Shown here piece after piece: positions 1-6,951 of a stretch of DNA of 41,379 nucleotides. Where the stretch lies: contig JALRKT010000009.1 in the NCBI GenBank assembly GCA_023268805.1, forward strand, positions 1 through 41,379, given 5' to 3'. How positions within the stretch are numbered: the stretch's first letter is position 1; each line of letters begins with the position of its first letter. A model generated the notes under the pieces. That model saw nothing but the letters and a program-made list of their open reading frames with translations. It was not told the origin of the DNA and did no database searches. Position numbers and translations under genes: made by a program. Source of the stretch: Bacilli bacterium. GTDB lineage: Bacteria; Bacillota_I; Bacilli_A; RFN20; CAG-826.

Positions 1-2
1 CA

Positions 3-668
3 GCATTATTTTTAAGAGAAGTTGCTGGATATATTGTTCAAACAAGTTTTTCTGATGAAATGAAATCAGGCACATTAAACTTTATTAAAAATAATGAGCA
101 TTACTTTTTAAATCTATCGATGCCTTATTGTAAATTAGCACTCGATAGTGCAAGACATACACCATATTCAACAGTCGTTGTCGCAATGAGTCGTAATGGT
201 GTTGATTTTGGTATACAACTTGCACATAGCGATAAATGGTTTACTGCACCAGCTAATTATGTCAAAGGGTTAATGTTCCCTGGATTTACTGAAGATGATG
301 CAGCCCCTGATATTGGTGATAGTGCGATTACTGAGACATGTGGTATTGGTGGGTTTGCGATGGGCGGTGCCCCTGCAATTGTTCAATTTGTAGGTGGTGT
401 TGTTAAGCAAGCTTATGATTATTCTAAAGAAATGCACGAAATCACAAGTGGAAAACATCAAGTCTTTACACTTCCACCTTTAGATTTCATGCCTACTGCG
501 TTAGGTATTGATATCTTAAAGGTTGTAGAAACAAATATTTTACCGATTATTAATACGGGTATGGCACACAAGAAAGCTGGAGTTGGACAGGTTGGTGCAG
601 GATTAGTCAATCCACCCATGGCTTGTTTCGAAAAAGCACTTGAAGATTATGCAAAAGGAGTTAAGTAA
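3..668 (+). CDS. DUF1116 protein (YlbE/AllG-like), 5' end cut by window
   Basis: The reading frame is open from the window edge through the ATG at 60, so this is the C-terminal 221 residues of a longer protein; DUF1116 members are usually over 400 aa. Family-like blocks include HYFLNLSMPYCKLALDSA, DFGIQLAHSDKWFTAPA, DIGDSAITETCGIGGFAMGG and the tail GQVGAGLVNPPMACFEKAL. DUF1116 proteins (E. coli YlbE) are encoded with FdrA, YlbF and a carbamate kinase in the allantoin region; from memory, that set has been tied to oxamate carbamoyltransferase (AllF/AllG/AllH). The stop codon abuts the ATG of the carbamate kinase gene, which supports a shared pathway releasing carbamoyl phosphate. An FdrA homologue is expected just upstream, outside the window. 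The true start is not visible. Family assignment is firm; the reaction is inferred. Confidence 0.85.
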   Translation, partial: ALFLREVAGYIVQTSFSDEMKSGTLNFIKNNEHYFLNLSMPYCKLALDSARHTPYSTVVVAMSRNGVDFGIQLAHSDKWFTAPANYVKGLMFPGFTEDDAAPDIGDSAITETCGIGGFAMGGAPAIVQFVGGVVKQAYDYSKEMHEITSGKHQVFTLPPLDFMPTALGIDILKVVETNILPIINTGMAHKKAGVGQVGAGLVNPPMACFEKALEDYAKGVK

Positions 669-1592
669 ATGAGAATTGTAGTCGCTTTAGGTGGTAATGC
701 ACTTGGAGATAATCCAAGTGAGCAATTAGAATTAGTCAAACATGCAGCAGAGAGTATCGTTGATCTAGCAGCTGATGGACATCAAGTTGCGGTGATTCAT
801 GGCAATGGTCCACAAGTTGGGATGATTCAAAATGCTTTTGAAACAGCACATGATAACAATGATAAAATACCTGGAATGCCACTTCCTGAATGTGGAGCTA
901 TGAGTCAAGGATATATTGGATATCACCTGCAAAATGCTGTGACCAATGCGTTATTAGAAAGAAATCTAGCAAAAAAAGTAGCAACCATTGTCACACAAAC
1001 GATTGTAGATGAAAATGATCCAGCTTTTGAAAATCCGACAAAACCTATTGGTCGTTTTCATACAAAAGAAGAATCTGAACAAATGATTAAAGAACTTGGT
1101 GTTCGTATGGTTGAAGATTCTGGAAGAGGATATCGTATTGTTGTTCCTAGTCCAAAACCAATTGATTTTGTTGAAAAAGATGTGATCAAATCATTAATTG
1201 ATAATGGTGTGATCGTCATCGCATCAGGCGGCGGTGGTATACCTGTCATCAAAACAAATAAGATTACAGGTATAAGTGCAGTTATTGATAAAGATTTTAG
1301 TGGTGCTAAATTAGCTGAATTAATTGATGCAGATGTATTTATTATCTTAACTGGTGTAAAAAGAGTTGCGATTAACTTTAATAAACCAAATGAAAAAGAG
1401 TTTTCTAGTATTAGTTTAAGAGATGCTAAATATTATATTAAACAAGGAGAATTTGGTAAAGGCAGTATGCAACCAAAAGTAGAGGCTGCCATTGCGTTTG
1501 TCAATAACAATCCTAAAGGAAAAGCAATTATTGCGTCTTTAGAAGAAGCTTCTTTAGCCATTAAAGGTGAATCAGGAACTGTGATTGGTTAA
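669..1592 (+). CDS. arcC: carbamate kinase
   Basis: Carbamate kinase (307 aa) transfers phosphate from carbamoyl phosphate to ADP, giving ATP, ammonia and CO2 in the cytoplasm. It shows the amino-acid-kinase fold: ALGGNALG at residues 6-13, HGNGPQVG at 44-51, a central ASGGGGIPV nucleotide loop and a C-terminal GSMQPKVEAA segment. Length is normal for the family. It starts directly after the upstream TAA, with AAGGAG as SD, and is followed by a hairpin terminator. There is no ornithine carbamoyltransferase or arginine deiminase here. The neighbour is a DUF1116 protein, so the carbamoyl phosphate probably comes from an oxamate-type carbamoyltransferase, as proposed for E. coli YbcF, rather than from arginine. 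That source is inference. Confidence 0.95.
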   Translation: MRIVVALGGNALGDNPSEQLELVKHAAESIVDLAADGHQVAVIHGNGPQVGMIQNAFETAHDNNDKIPGMPLPECGAMSQGYIGYHLQNAVTNALLERNLAKKVATIVTQTIVDENDPAFENPTKPIGRFHTKEESEQMIKELGVRMVEDSGRGYRIVVPSPKPIDFVEKDVIKSLIDNGVIVIASGGGGIPVIKTNKITGISAVIDKDFSGAKLAELIDADVFIILTGVKRVAINFNKPNEKEFSSISLRDAKYYIKQGEFGKGSMQPKVEAAIAFVNNNPKGKAIIASLEEASLAIKGESGTVIG

Positions 1593-1600
1593 CATTTAAA

Positions 1601-1632
1601 AAAGATACGCTTAAGGCTAAGTGTATCTTTTT
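1601..1632 (+). terminator. intrinsic terminator or attenuator after arcC
   Basis: A 13-bp stem (AAAGATACGCTTA, loop AGGC, TAAGTGTATCTTT, with one G-U pair) ends in a T run. It lies between arcC and the permease gene. No convincing separate promoter is visible before the permease, so partial read-through is likely. Confidence 0.75.
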
Positions 1633-1662
1633 ATACTGATGATAATAGATAGGAATGATAAA

Positions 1663-3192
1663 ATGAAGATAAAATATTTTGTAAAAAGTGATTGGAACGG
1701 TTTTTTTGGACTGTTTACCAATAATTTAACGAACGTCTTAGTGATGGCAAGCCTATTAAGTGCAGTCGTTGGACTTCCTGGTAATATTGTCTATGGTAGA
1801 ATACTTCCAGCCGTTGGGTTTTCAATTTTAATATCATCTTTATATTATACGTTTATGGCAATTAAACTTGCTAAAAAAGAGACTAGAGATGATGTGACTG
1901 CACTGCCTGCAGGCACAAGTGTTCCACACATGTTTTTAATTGTATTTTTAATTATTGGTCCAGTCTTCTGGGCGACAGGTAATGCTTATTTAGCATGGGC
2001 AGCAGGTCTGGTTTGGTCACTGCTTGAAGGTGTGATTGAATTATTAGGTAGTTTTATTGGGCCAAAGGTTAGAAAGATAGTACCTAGAGCTGCAATGCTT
2101 GGTTCACTTGCTGGGGTTTCAATTACATATATTGCATTAAATCCAGCATTTAGTGTGTTTGCAGTACCTTATATAGGGTTAGTTGCATTAGCGATTGTTT
2201 TACTTGGATGGATTGGAAAGGTTAAAATGCCGTTTAATATCCCTGTAGGACTTGTGGCTATTATCGTTGGTGTGGCTATTGGCTGGATCAGTGGACTGAT
2301 GGATGGTGCTGTTTTAGTGAATAGTTTAACCAATATTAACATGGGCATTCCTATACCAAGTGTAAGTAGATATATTGATGGTTTTGAAGAGGCATTACCG
2401 TTTTTGTTTAGTGCCATTCCTTTAGGTATTTATAATTTCTTTGAAACGATTGATAATTGTGAATCAGCAGCGGTTGCTGGTGATCACTATTCAACTAAAG
2501 AAGCGATGATTGCTGATGGTACAACAACCATCATCGGATCCCTTTTTGGTAATCCTTTTCCAACAGCTATATTTATCGGACATCCAGGATGGAAAGAAGC
2601 AGGTGCTAGAATTGGTTATTCCTTTTTAACAGGTATATCTATATTTTTACTCACAGTATTAGGATTATTCTCTGTTTTACTCAACGTCATCCCTGTTGTC
2701 GCAATTCTTCCAATCTTACTTTATATTGGGATTGTCATTACTACACAAGCATTTACGAGTGTTAAACATAAATATGCACCAGCTGTAGTGCTTGCAATCA
2801 TCCCTGCACTAGCAGATTGGACAAAGAATGCTGTAGATATTGCCTTAGGCACTTTAAACAGTTCTGCAGGCGATATCGGTTATAATATATTAGAAGTTGC
2901 AGGTTTAAACTATTACGGGATGATGGGACTTGGTGCTGGAAGTATCATTGTCGGTATTATTTTAGGGTCTATTGCTGTTTATGTGATTGATCATAAGTTT
3001 ATGTATGCAACGATCGTTTCATTGCTTGCGGCATTATTATCATTTTTTGGCATTGTTCACGGAACAACCGTAGGTATCAATATGAACGAGGGCATGACCA
3101 TTGGCTATATTTTTATGGCACTTATATTTTTTGGTTATGACATCTATTATAAAAAGAAGGGAGTTTCAATGGATGAGGAAGTATCAAGTTGA
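1663..3192 (+). CDS. NCS2/AzgA-like nucleobase permease
   Basis: A 509-aa polytopic membrane protein with roughly 12-14 hydrophobic segments, resembling the xanthine/uracil (NCS2) permease superfamily. Visible landmarks are TALPAGTSVPHMF early, a central ETIDNCESAAVAGDHYST stretch that resembles the conserved acidic substrate-site segment of NCS2 carriers, and GNPFPTAIFIGHPGWK after it. The open frame extends upstream to 1621, but those codons are the 3' arm of the preceding terminator. The ATG at 1663 with upstream AGGA is the better start. Neighbouring guanine deaminase and uracil phosphoribosyltransferase genes suggest it imports a purine, pyrimidine or related ureide; the substrate cannot be read from sequence. 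Its 3' end overlaps the next gene by 20 nt. Confidence 0.8.
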   Translation: MKIKYFVKSDWNGFFGLFTNNLTNVLVMASLLSAVVGLPGNIVYGRILPAVGFSILISSLYYTFMAIKLAKKETRDDVTALPAGTSVPHMFLIVFLIIGPVFWATGNAYLAWAAGLVWSLLEGVIELLGSFIGPKVRKIVPRAAMLGSLAGVSITYIALNPAFSVFAVPYIGLVALAIVLLGWIGKVKMPFNIPVGLVAIIVGVAIGWISGLMDGAVLVNSLTNINMGIPIPSVSRYIDGFEEALPFLFSAIPLGIYNFFETIDNCESAAVAGDHYSTKEAMIADGTTTIIGSLFGNPFPTAIFIGHPGWKEAGARIGYSFLTGISIFLLTVLGLFSVLLNVIPVVAILPILLYIGIVITTQAFTSVKHKYAPAVVLAIIPALADWTKNAVDIALGTLNSSAGDIGYNILEVAGLNYYGMMGLGAGSIIVGIILGSIAVYVIDHKFMYATIVSLLAALLSFFGIVHGTTVGINMNEGMTIGYIFMALIFFGYDIYYKKKGVSMDEEVSS

Positions 3193-3832
3193 AGCAAAAC
3201 CATTTACATTTGATTTTGATTTAGAAAAAACAGCACTTGTTATTATTGATATGCAAAGAGATTTTTGTGAGTTTGGAGGATTTGGTGAAGCGTTGGGTAA
3301 TGATATTACTCCAACAAAATCAATCATTCCAACGGTTAGAAAAATCCTTGATCAAGCAAGAGAAAAAGACATGTTTATCATCCATACAAGAGAAGGTCAT
3401 CGACCTGATCTAAGTGATGTTCCAGCTGCGAAAAAAAGAAGATCATCTGCAATTGGTGAACAAGGACCGATGGGAAGAATCTTAATCCGCGGAGAATATG
3501 GGCATGATATTGTTGATGAGTTAAAACCTTTAGATGCTGAGGTAGTTATTGATAAACCAGGAAAAGGTGCTTTTTATCAAACGGATTTACATATCATCTT
3601 ACAAAATAAAGGTATTGAAAGTTTAATCTTTTGTGGTGTAACGACACATGTATGTGTCCATACAACCATCAGAGAAGCAAACGATAGAGGTTATGAGTGC
3701 TTAATGATTGAAGATGGAACTGCAGCTTTTGATCCTAAAGATCAAGAAGCAGCCATTCGCATGATTAACCAACAAGGTGGTATCTTTGGTTGGACGACAA
3801 CTTCAGATAAACTGCTTGAGAAACTAAAATAA
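3173..3832 (+). CDS. isochorismatase-fold cysteine amidohydrolase (RutB/biuret-hydrolase-like)
   Basis: A 219-aa cytoplasmic cysteine hydrolase. The triad of this fold is visible: Asp26 in VIIDMQRDF, Lys128 in VIDKPGKGAFYQT and nucleophile Cys161 in CGVTTHVCVHTT. The segment CVHTTIREANDRGYEC is typical of biuret hydrolase and RutB-type amidases that cleave carbamoyl or ureido compounds. The frame is open further upstream, but the ATG at 3173 has GGGAG about 9 nt before it and matches the usual N-terminus. It overlaps the permease end by 20 nt, so the two are probably translationally coupled. Substrate is unknown. With carbamate kinase and DUF1116 nearby, hydrolysis of a small amide or ureide is the natural guess. 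True isochorismatase activity is unlikely in this context. Confidence 0.85.
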   Translation: MRKYQVEAKPFTFDFDLEKTALVIIDMQRDFCEFGGFGEALGNDITPTKSIIPTVRKILDQAREKDMFIIHTREGHRPDLSDVPAAKKRRSSAIGEQGPMGRILIRGEYGHDIVDELKPLDAEVVIDKPGKGAFYQTDLHIILQNKGIESLIFCGVTTHVCVHTTIREANDRGYECLMIEDGTAAFDPKDQEAAIRMINQQGGIFGWTTTSDKLLEKLK

Positions 3833-3844
3833 AAGGAGGTCATC

Positions 3845-4468
3845 ATGGGATTACATGTATTTAAACATCCATTAATGAAACATAAAATGACTATCATTCG
3901 TGATAAAAATTGTTCAACCAAAATGTTTAGAGAAGTGGTTGAAGAGTTAAGTGCACTGATGGTTTATGAAGTGAGTAGAGATTTCGAATTAAAAACAATT
4001 GATATCGAAACACCTATTTGTAAAACAAAAGGTTATGAAATTGTTAAAGATATTGTTTTAGTACCGATTTTAAGAGCTGGTTTAGGAATGACTCAAGGCA
4101 TTCAAAACTTGATACCAAGTGTTAAAATAGCACATGTTGGAATGTATCGTGACCACGATACACTTGAACCTAATGTTTATTATGCAAAATATCCACAAAC
4201 CATTAAAGATAGCAAATGCTTTATTTTAGATCCTTTGCTTGCAACTGGTGGAAGTGTATCTAAAGCTATAGAGTTTTTAGTTAAACAAGGTATAACAGAT
4301 ATTACTGTATTATCAATCATCGGTGTTCAAACAGGTGTAGATCGAATATTAAAAACATATCCAAATGTTGAAATCTATTTAATAAATTTAGATGAAAAGT
4401 TAAATGAAGATGCTTATATTATTCCAGGATTAGGTGATGCTGGAGATCGATTATTTGGGACTAAATAA
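3845..4468 (+). CDS. upp: uracil phosphoribosyltransferase
   Basis: A 207-aa enzyme converting uracil and PRPP to UMP and pyrophosphate in pyrimidine salvage. The PRPP-binding loop LDPLLATGGS lies at residues 128-137, VPILRAGLGM at 73-82 and the uracil-pocket C-terminus ends PGLGDAGDRLFGTK; the length is standard. A strong SD (AAAGGAGGT) precedes the ATG and only 12 nt separate it from the upstream hydrolase stop, so it belongs to the same operon. Its presence shows the cluster handles nucleobases as well as carbamoyl compounds. Alternative functions are unlikely given the complete motif set. Confidence 0.95.
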   Translation: MGLHVFKHPLMKHKMTIIRDKNCSTKMFREVVEELSALMVYEVSRDFELKTIDIETPICKTKGYEIVKDIVLVPILRAGLGMTQGIQNLIPSVKIAHVGMYRDHDTLEPNVYYAKYPQTIKDSKCFILDPLLATGGSVSKAIEFLVKQGITDITVLSIIGVQTGVDRILKTYPNVEIYLINLDEKLNEDAYIIPGLGDAGDRLFGTK

Positions 4469-4492
4469 AAATGCATAAGAAGGTGAATAAAG

Positions 4493-4972
4493 ATGAATAG
4501 TCATATCGACAAAGGCATGAGATTAGCAATTGAAAAAGCAGAAGAAACCATGAATAAAGATTTGGGTGGACCTTTTGGTGCATCTGTTATTAGTAAAAGT
4601 GGTGAAGTGATATCAGTCTCTTCAAATTCTGTATTGGGTGATCACGATCCTACTGCACATGCAGAAATCAACGCAATTAGAAAAGCATGTCAAGTATTAA
4701 AAACACATGATTTAACAGATTATATATTAGTAACGACTTCATACCCATGCCCAATGTGTTTAGGTGCAATCATGTGGTCTAACATTAAAGAAGTGATTTA
4801 TGGTTGTCGTTTAGATGATGCTAAGGGGATTGGGTTTAGAGATGACCTTATGTATGATTTTATTAAGATGGATATGAAAAACAAAGATATCTTAGTATTA
4901 GAAGAGGTACAAAGAAATTCTTGTTTAAAATTATTTAAATCATATCATGAACAAAATAAAACTTTATATTAA
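4493..4972 (+). CDS. guaD: guanine deaminase (cytidine-deaminase fold)
   Basis: A 159-aa zinc deaminase close in length and layout to Bacillus GuaD, which converts guanine to xanthine and ammonia. The zinc and proton-shuttle motif HAE is at residues 56-58 and PCPMC at 85-89 supplies two Cys ligands. The block GGPFGASV and the C-terminal segment DDAKGIGFRDDLMYDFI match the GuaD type better than tRNA adenosine deaminase TadA. It follows upp by 24 nt with an AGAAGGTG-type SD and is the last gene of the cluster, before a strong terminator. It would feed purine nitrogen into the same local pathway as the permease. TadA or cytosine deaminase are the less likely alternatives. Confidence 0.85.
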   Translation: MNSHIDKGMRLAIEKAEETMNKDLGGPFGASVISKSGEVISVSSNSVLGDHDPTAHAEINAIRKACQVLKTHDLTDYILVTTSYPCPMCLGAIMWSNIKEVIYGCRLDDAKGIGFRDDLMYDFIKMDMKNKDILVLEEVQRNSCLKLFKSYHEQNKTLY

Positions 4973-5006
4973 TTTTTATAGATGAAAAAATAGAAATGTT
5001 TAAACA

Positions 5007-5032
5007 AAGCCATCATTTGATGGCTTTTTTTC
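5007..5032 (+). terminator. intrinsic terminator of the nucleobase cluster
   Basis: A perfect stem AAGCCATC, loop ATTT, GATGGCTT is followed by a run of T. It closes the + strand operon about 35 nt after guaD. Confidence 0.9.
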
Positions 5033-5062
5033 ATATTACAACCGTTTTCATTACTCGTTTCC

Positions 5063-5091
5063 TTTACAAACTGACAACCTCTTGATATAAT
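5063..5091 (+). promoter_or_regulatory. near-consensus sigma-A promoter before a peptide stump
   Basis: TTTACA (5063-5068), a 17-nt spacer and TATAAT (5086-5091) give an almost perfect housekeeping promoter. The only thing downstream on this strand is the 23-codon signal-peptide-like frame at 5120. Confidence 0.8.
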
Positions 5092-5119
5092 ATGAGTTGT
5101 GAGAAAAAGGAGAGATACG

Positions 5120-5191
5120 ATGAAAAGACTATTATTAATATTTACAGTATTGCTTGCAGGATTATCACTTGGGTTGCGTAACCTATTTTAA
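5120..5191 (+). pseudogene. signal-peptide stump of a lost secreted protein (23 codons)
   Basis: An ATG with a good SD (AAAGGAG, 8-9 nt upstream) and a strong promoter opens a 23-residue frame starting MKRLLLIFTVLLAGLSLG. It has a basic N-terminus and hydrophobic core like a secretion signal, then stops after RNLF. No mature domain follows in any + frame. It reads as the 5' remnant of an exported-protein gene whose body was removed by deletion or recombination near 5180-5200. A genuine small membrane peptide cannot be excluded. Confidence 0.45.
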
Positions 5192-5335
5192 TACAATTGC
5201 GCCCCCTCATCAATAATCTATGCACTCCTATAAAAAGGTTGCTTGCCACAATATTATCCTTTAATAGAGTTACATTCACTTGTGCTGAGTTAAGTGTTCA
5301 AAATTAAATGTGTGAAATACGCTACACAATCCAAT
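5192..5335. other. intergenic DNA, no gene seen
   Basis: AT-rich sequence between the signal-peptide stump and the 3' end of the pyrophosphatase gene. No frame with an SD, no terminator and no RNA gene is apparent. It may hold degraded remains of whatever removed the downstream part of the stump gene. Confidence 0.4.
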
Positions 5336-5674
5336 CTATTTAAGTATGATATGTTTAAAATACTGTTCTTGGAACATTATTAGCTGTTCTATCTCTTCAT
5401 TGCTATAAGACTGATTATCAGGAACTATTATTAACTTATCATCATCTTCTTCTAGTCGTCTTATAACAGCAATACATTTCCCTTTATACTCTTTAATTGG
5501 ATAATCTATTCCCAACACATAACAATCTAGCTCATCCCCATCACCACTTACAGTATCAGGAACAAATCCATAATTAACCTTATATACAATATCAGAACGC
5601 TTTGGATGTACTGATCCTAATGGTCTGTCTATTGAAACACTTACAATCTTTCCAATATATTTTTTTGAGTTCAT
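5336..5674 (-). CDS. short class I inorganic pyrophosphatase-like protein
   Basis: A 112-aa protein of the soluble family I pyrophosphatase fold, which hydrolyses PPi to phosphate using Mg2+. The signature DGDELDCYVLG lies at residues 45-55, preceded by KVNYGFVPDTVSG, which carries the conserved YGF(V/I)PxT pattern. Full bacterial enzymes are about 170-180 aa, so this is a compact form that lacks the C-terminal third; similar short versions occur in Firmicutes. The start is supported by GGAGGAG just upstream of the ATG. It stands alone, 139 nt from the toxin-antitoxin pair. Activity on PPi is plausible but the shortened length means a nucleotide or phosphate-ester substrate cannot be excluded. 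Confidence 0.8.
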   Translation of the reverse strand: MNSKKYIGKIVSVSIDRPLGSVHPKRSDIVYKVNYGFVPDTVSGDGDELDCYVLGIDYPIKEYKGKCIAVIRRLEEDDDKLIIVPDNQSYSNEEIEQLIMFQEQYFKHIILK

Positions 5675-5813
5675 AAACTACTCCTCCTAGCTTTTAAGCA
5701 TTTTTATCTAAAGGTTTGTCCTGTATTACCCTTTGTCTTGTCATTATGGATTTTATCACTGTTTTTGATAACCTCTAGACTAACTTTACTACAACCGATG
5801 CTAAAAGTTCATT

Positions 5814-6134
5814 TTATTTATCTAGCTTAGATAACAACTCTGGTATATTTACTGTAGCAATGTCATAAATGATATTTAGTCTAATACCTTCGTATTCATG
5901 TGATATCATATTTCTTAAGCCAATAATGCTTGGCCAATGAATAGAAGGATGATTTTGTTTTGTCTCATCTGAAAGTTTCTTCGCTGTTTCACCAATTTGT
6001 TCTAGATTTAATATAACTGCATCGACTTTCTCGTCGTTGTTCTCAAAGTCTTTGAATGTATGAACTTCTTCTATATATCTGCATATTTTCTTTGCATACT
6101 TAATAATACGATCAATATATATCTTATCTTTCAT
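5814..6134 (-). CDS. hepT: HepT-family HEPN toxin (RNase)
   Basis: A 106-aa all-alpha DUF86/HEPN protein. The catalytic RX4HXY motif is intact: Arg74, His79 and Tyr81 in RNMISHEY. HepT toxins cleave RNA, and their partner MntA silences them by adding AMP to the motif tyrosine. The gene starts 11 nt inside the end of the MNT gene, so the two are co-translated from one transcript with the antitoxin first. The partner's identity makes a toxin role much more likely than other HEPN roles. The target RNA is unknown. Confidence 0.9.
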   Translation of the reverse strand: MKDKIYIDRIIKYAKKICRYIEEVHTFKDFENNDEKVDAVILNLEQIGETAKKLSDETKQNHPSIHWPSIIGLRNMISHEYEGIRLNIIYDIATVNIPELLSKLDK

Positions 6135-6618
6135 AAATCAATACTCCTGTCTTTTTAATATCTTCATCTATTTTCGAATGTTCTTGAATTGTTTTATTAC
6201 TTAGAACTTCCACTTTTTTCTTTAAATTTTCTCTTAGTTGTTCAACGAATTCAAAATACTCTAATCCGTATAAATCAGATTCCATATATAAATCAATATC
6301 ACTATTTGCTGTAGCTTGCCCTTTGACATAAGAGCCAAACAAATATATACGTTTAATACCATATTTTTCTGCAATTTTAACAACACCTTTTTTAATAGTC
6401 AAAAATGATAAAATACCAGTTGACTCATCAACAACCATTTGTTGTTCATTCGATTCCCTTAATATTCTATCTATCAATAAGTTAAGTGTCCATTCACTTG
6501 GTGTTCTAGTTTCTTGTTCCCAGTTTCTTATGGTATTTACTGGAATACCAATCAAGTTAGATATTTCTAATTGTGTAAGCCCAAGATTCTCTCTTATTGC
6601 TTTTAGTGATTGATTCAT
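6124..6618 (-). CDS. mntA: HTH-MNT fusion antitoxin (MntA-type adenylyltransferase)
   Basis: A 164-aa two-domain protein. Residues about 1-55 form an XRE-like helix-turn-helix (NLGLTQLEISNLIGIPVNTI). Residues about 75-164 form a minimal nucleotidyltransferase with GS-X10-DxD at Gly95, Ser96, Asp107 and Asp109. MNT partners AMPylate HepT, so this is the antitoxin; the HTH suggests it also represses its own promoter. An upstream ATG at 6633 is in frame, but a GGAGGTGATT SD fits the ATG at 6618. A consensus promoter and two CAATGRGGTAT repeats lie just upstream, a plausible operator. The fused HTH is the unusual part, as classical MntA has only the MNT domain. Confidence 0.9.
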   Translation of the reverse strand: MNQSLKAIRENLGLTQLEISNLIGIPVNTIRNWEQETRTPSEWTLNLLIDRILRESNEQQMVVDESTGILSFLTIKKGVVKIAEKYGIKRIYLFGSYVKGQATANSDIDLYMESDLYGLEYFEFVEQLRENLKKKVEVLSNKTIQEHSKIDEDIKKTGVLIYER

Positions 6619-6637
6619 ATAAATCACCTCCACTTAT

Positions 6638-6684
6638 ATTATATACCCCATTGAAGTAGTTGTCAACTGTTTAATACCTCATTG
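6638..6684 (-). promoter_or_regulatory. consensus promoter with paired operator repeats for mntA-hepT
   Basis: On the - strand TTGACA (6661-6666), a 17-nt spacer and TATAAT (6638-6643) match both consensus hexamers exactly. Direct repeats ATACCCCATTG (6643-6653) and ATACCTCATTG (6674-6684), read on +, flank the -35 with 31 bp between copies, about three helical turns. They are good candidates for the binding sites of the antitoxin HTH. Confidence 0.8.
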
Positions 6685-6705
6685 GGATATGTAATTTCAC
6701 TTGTA

Positions 6706-6793
6706 ATCGTGTAACTAGAGAGCAAATCGTGTAAATTTACTTGTAATCGTGTATATCAAAGGCATATCGTGTAAACTGACCTGTAATCGTGTA
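6706..6793. repeat. five ATCGTGTA direct repeats at an exact 20-bp period
   Basis: ATCGTGTA occurs at 6706, 6726, 6746, 6766 and 6786, always 20 bp apart. Copies 1, 3 and 5 are preceded by ac(t/c)tgta and copies 2 and 4 by gca(a/t), giving a 40-bp super-period. The array sits between the toxin-antitoxin promoter and the composition change. It could be a transposase end (IS21-type ends carry repeated sites), iteron-like initiator sites or a multi-site operator. No transposase or Rep gene is in the window. Confidence 0.85.
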
Positions 6794-6795
6794 AA

Positions 6796-6812
6796 CGTTA
6801 TTCCTAATAACG
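6796..6812. repeat. perfect 7-bp inverted repeat next to the 20-bp array
   Basis: CGTTATT-cct-AATAACG begins 3 nt after the fifth ATCGTGTA copy. It has no T run on either side, so it is more likely a protein site or element terminus than a terminator. The rest of the 6813-6887 gap shows no gene or clear motif. Confidence 0.5.
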
Positions 6813-6887
6813 ATTTTGATACTTATTTTTGTCTATTTTTAGTACCAAAATATACTCACTTAAATGATAAAAAGCCCTTATTAAAGC

Positions 6888-6910
6888 AAAAAAGGCCTGA
6901 TAACTCAGGC
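6888..6910 (-). terminator. terminator of the tRNA-Leu transcript
   Basis: On the - strand the stem GCCTGA-GTTA-TCAGGC is followed by six T. It lies about 42 nt beyond the tRNA 3' end. It is the last element that fits the GC-richer half and so bounds the composition junction. Confidence 0.75.
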
Positions 6911-6951
6911 GATTAGTAAATCGCATTTGTATCAAACCAATGCTTGTTATA

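Noticed and set aside
5323-5330. TACACAAT as a possible opposite-end partner of the ATCGTGTA array
   Set aside because: It is a single copy with a mismatch to TACACGAT and has no 20-bp-phased neighbours.
6821-6937. Distant inverted repeat TTTGATAC / GTATCAAA flanking the tRNA-Leu terminator region
   Set aside because: Eight bases separated by about 100 bp in AT-rich DNA is not distinguishable from chance.
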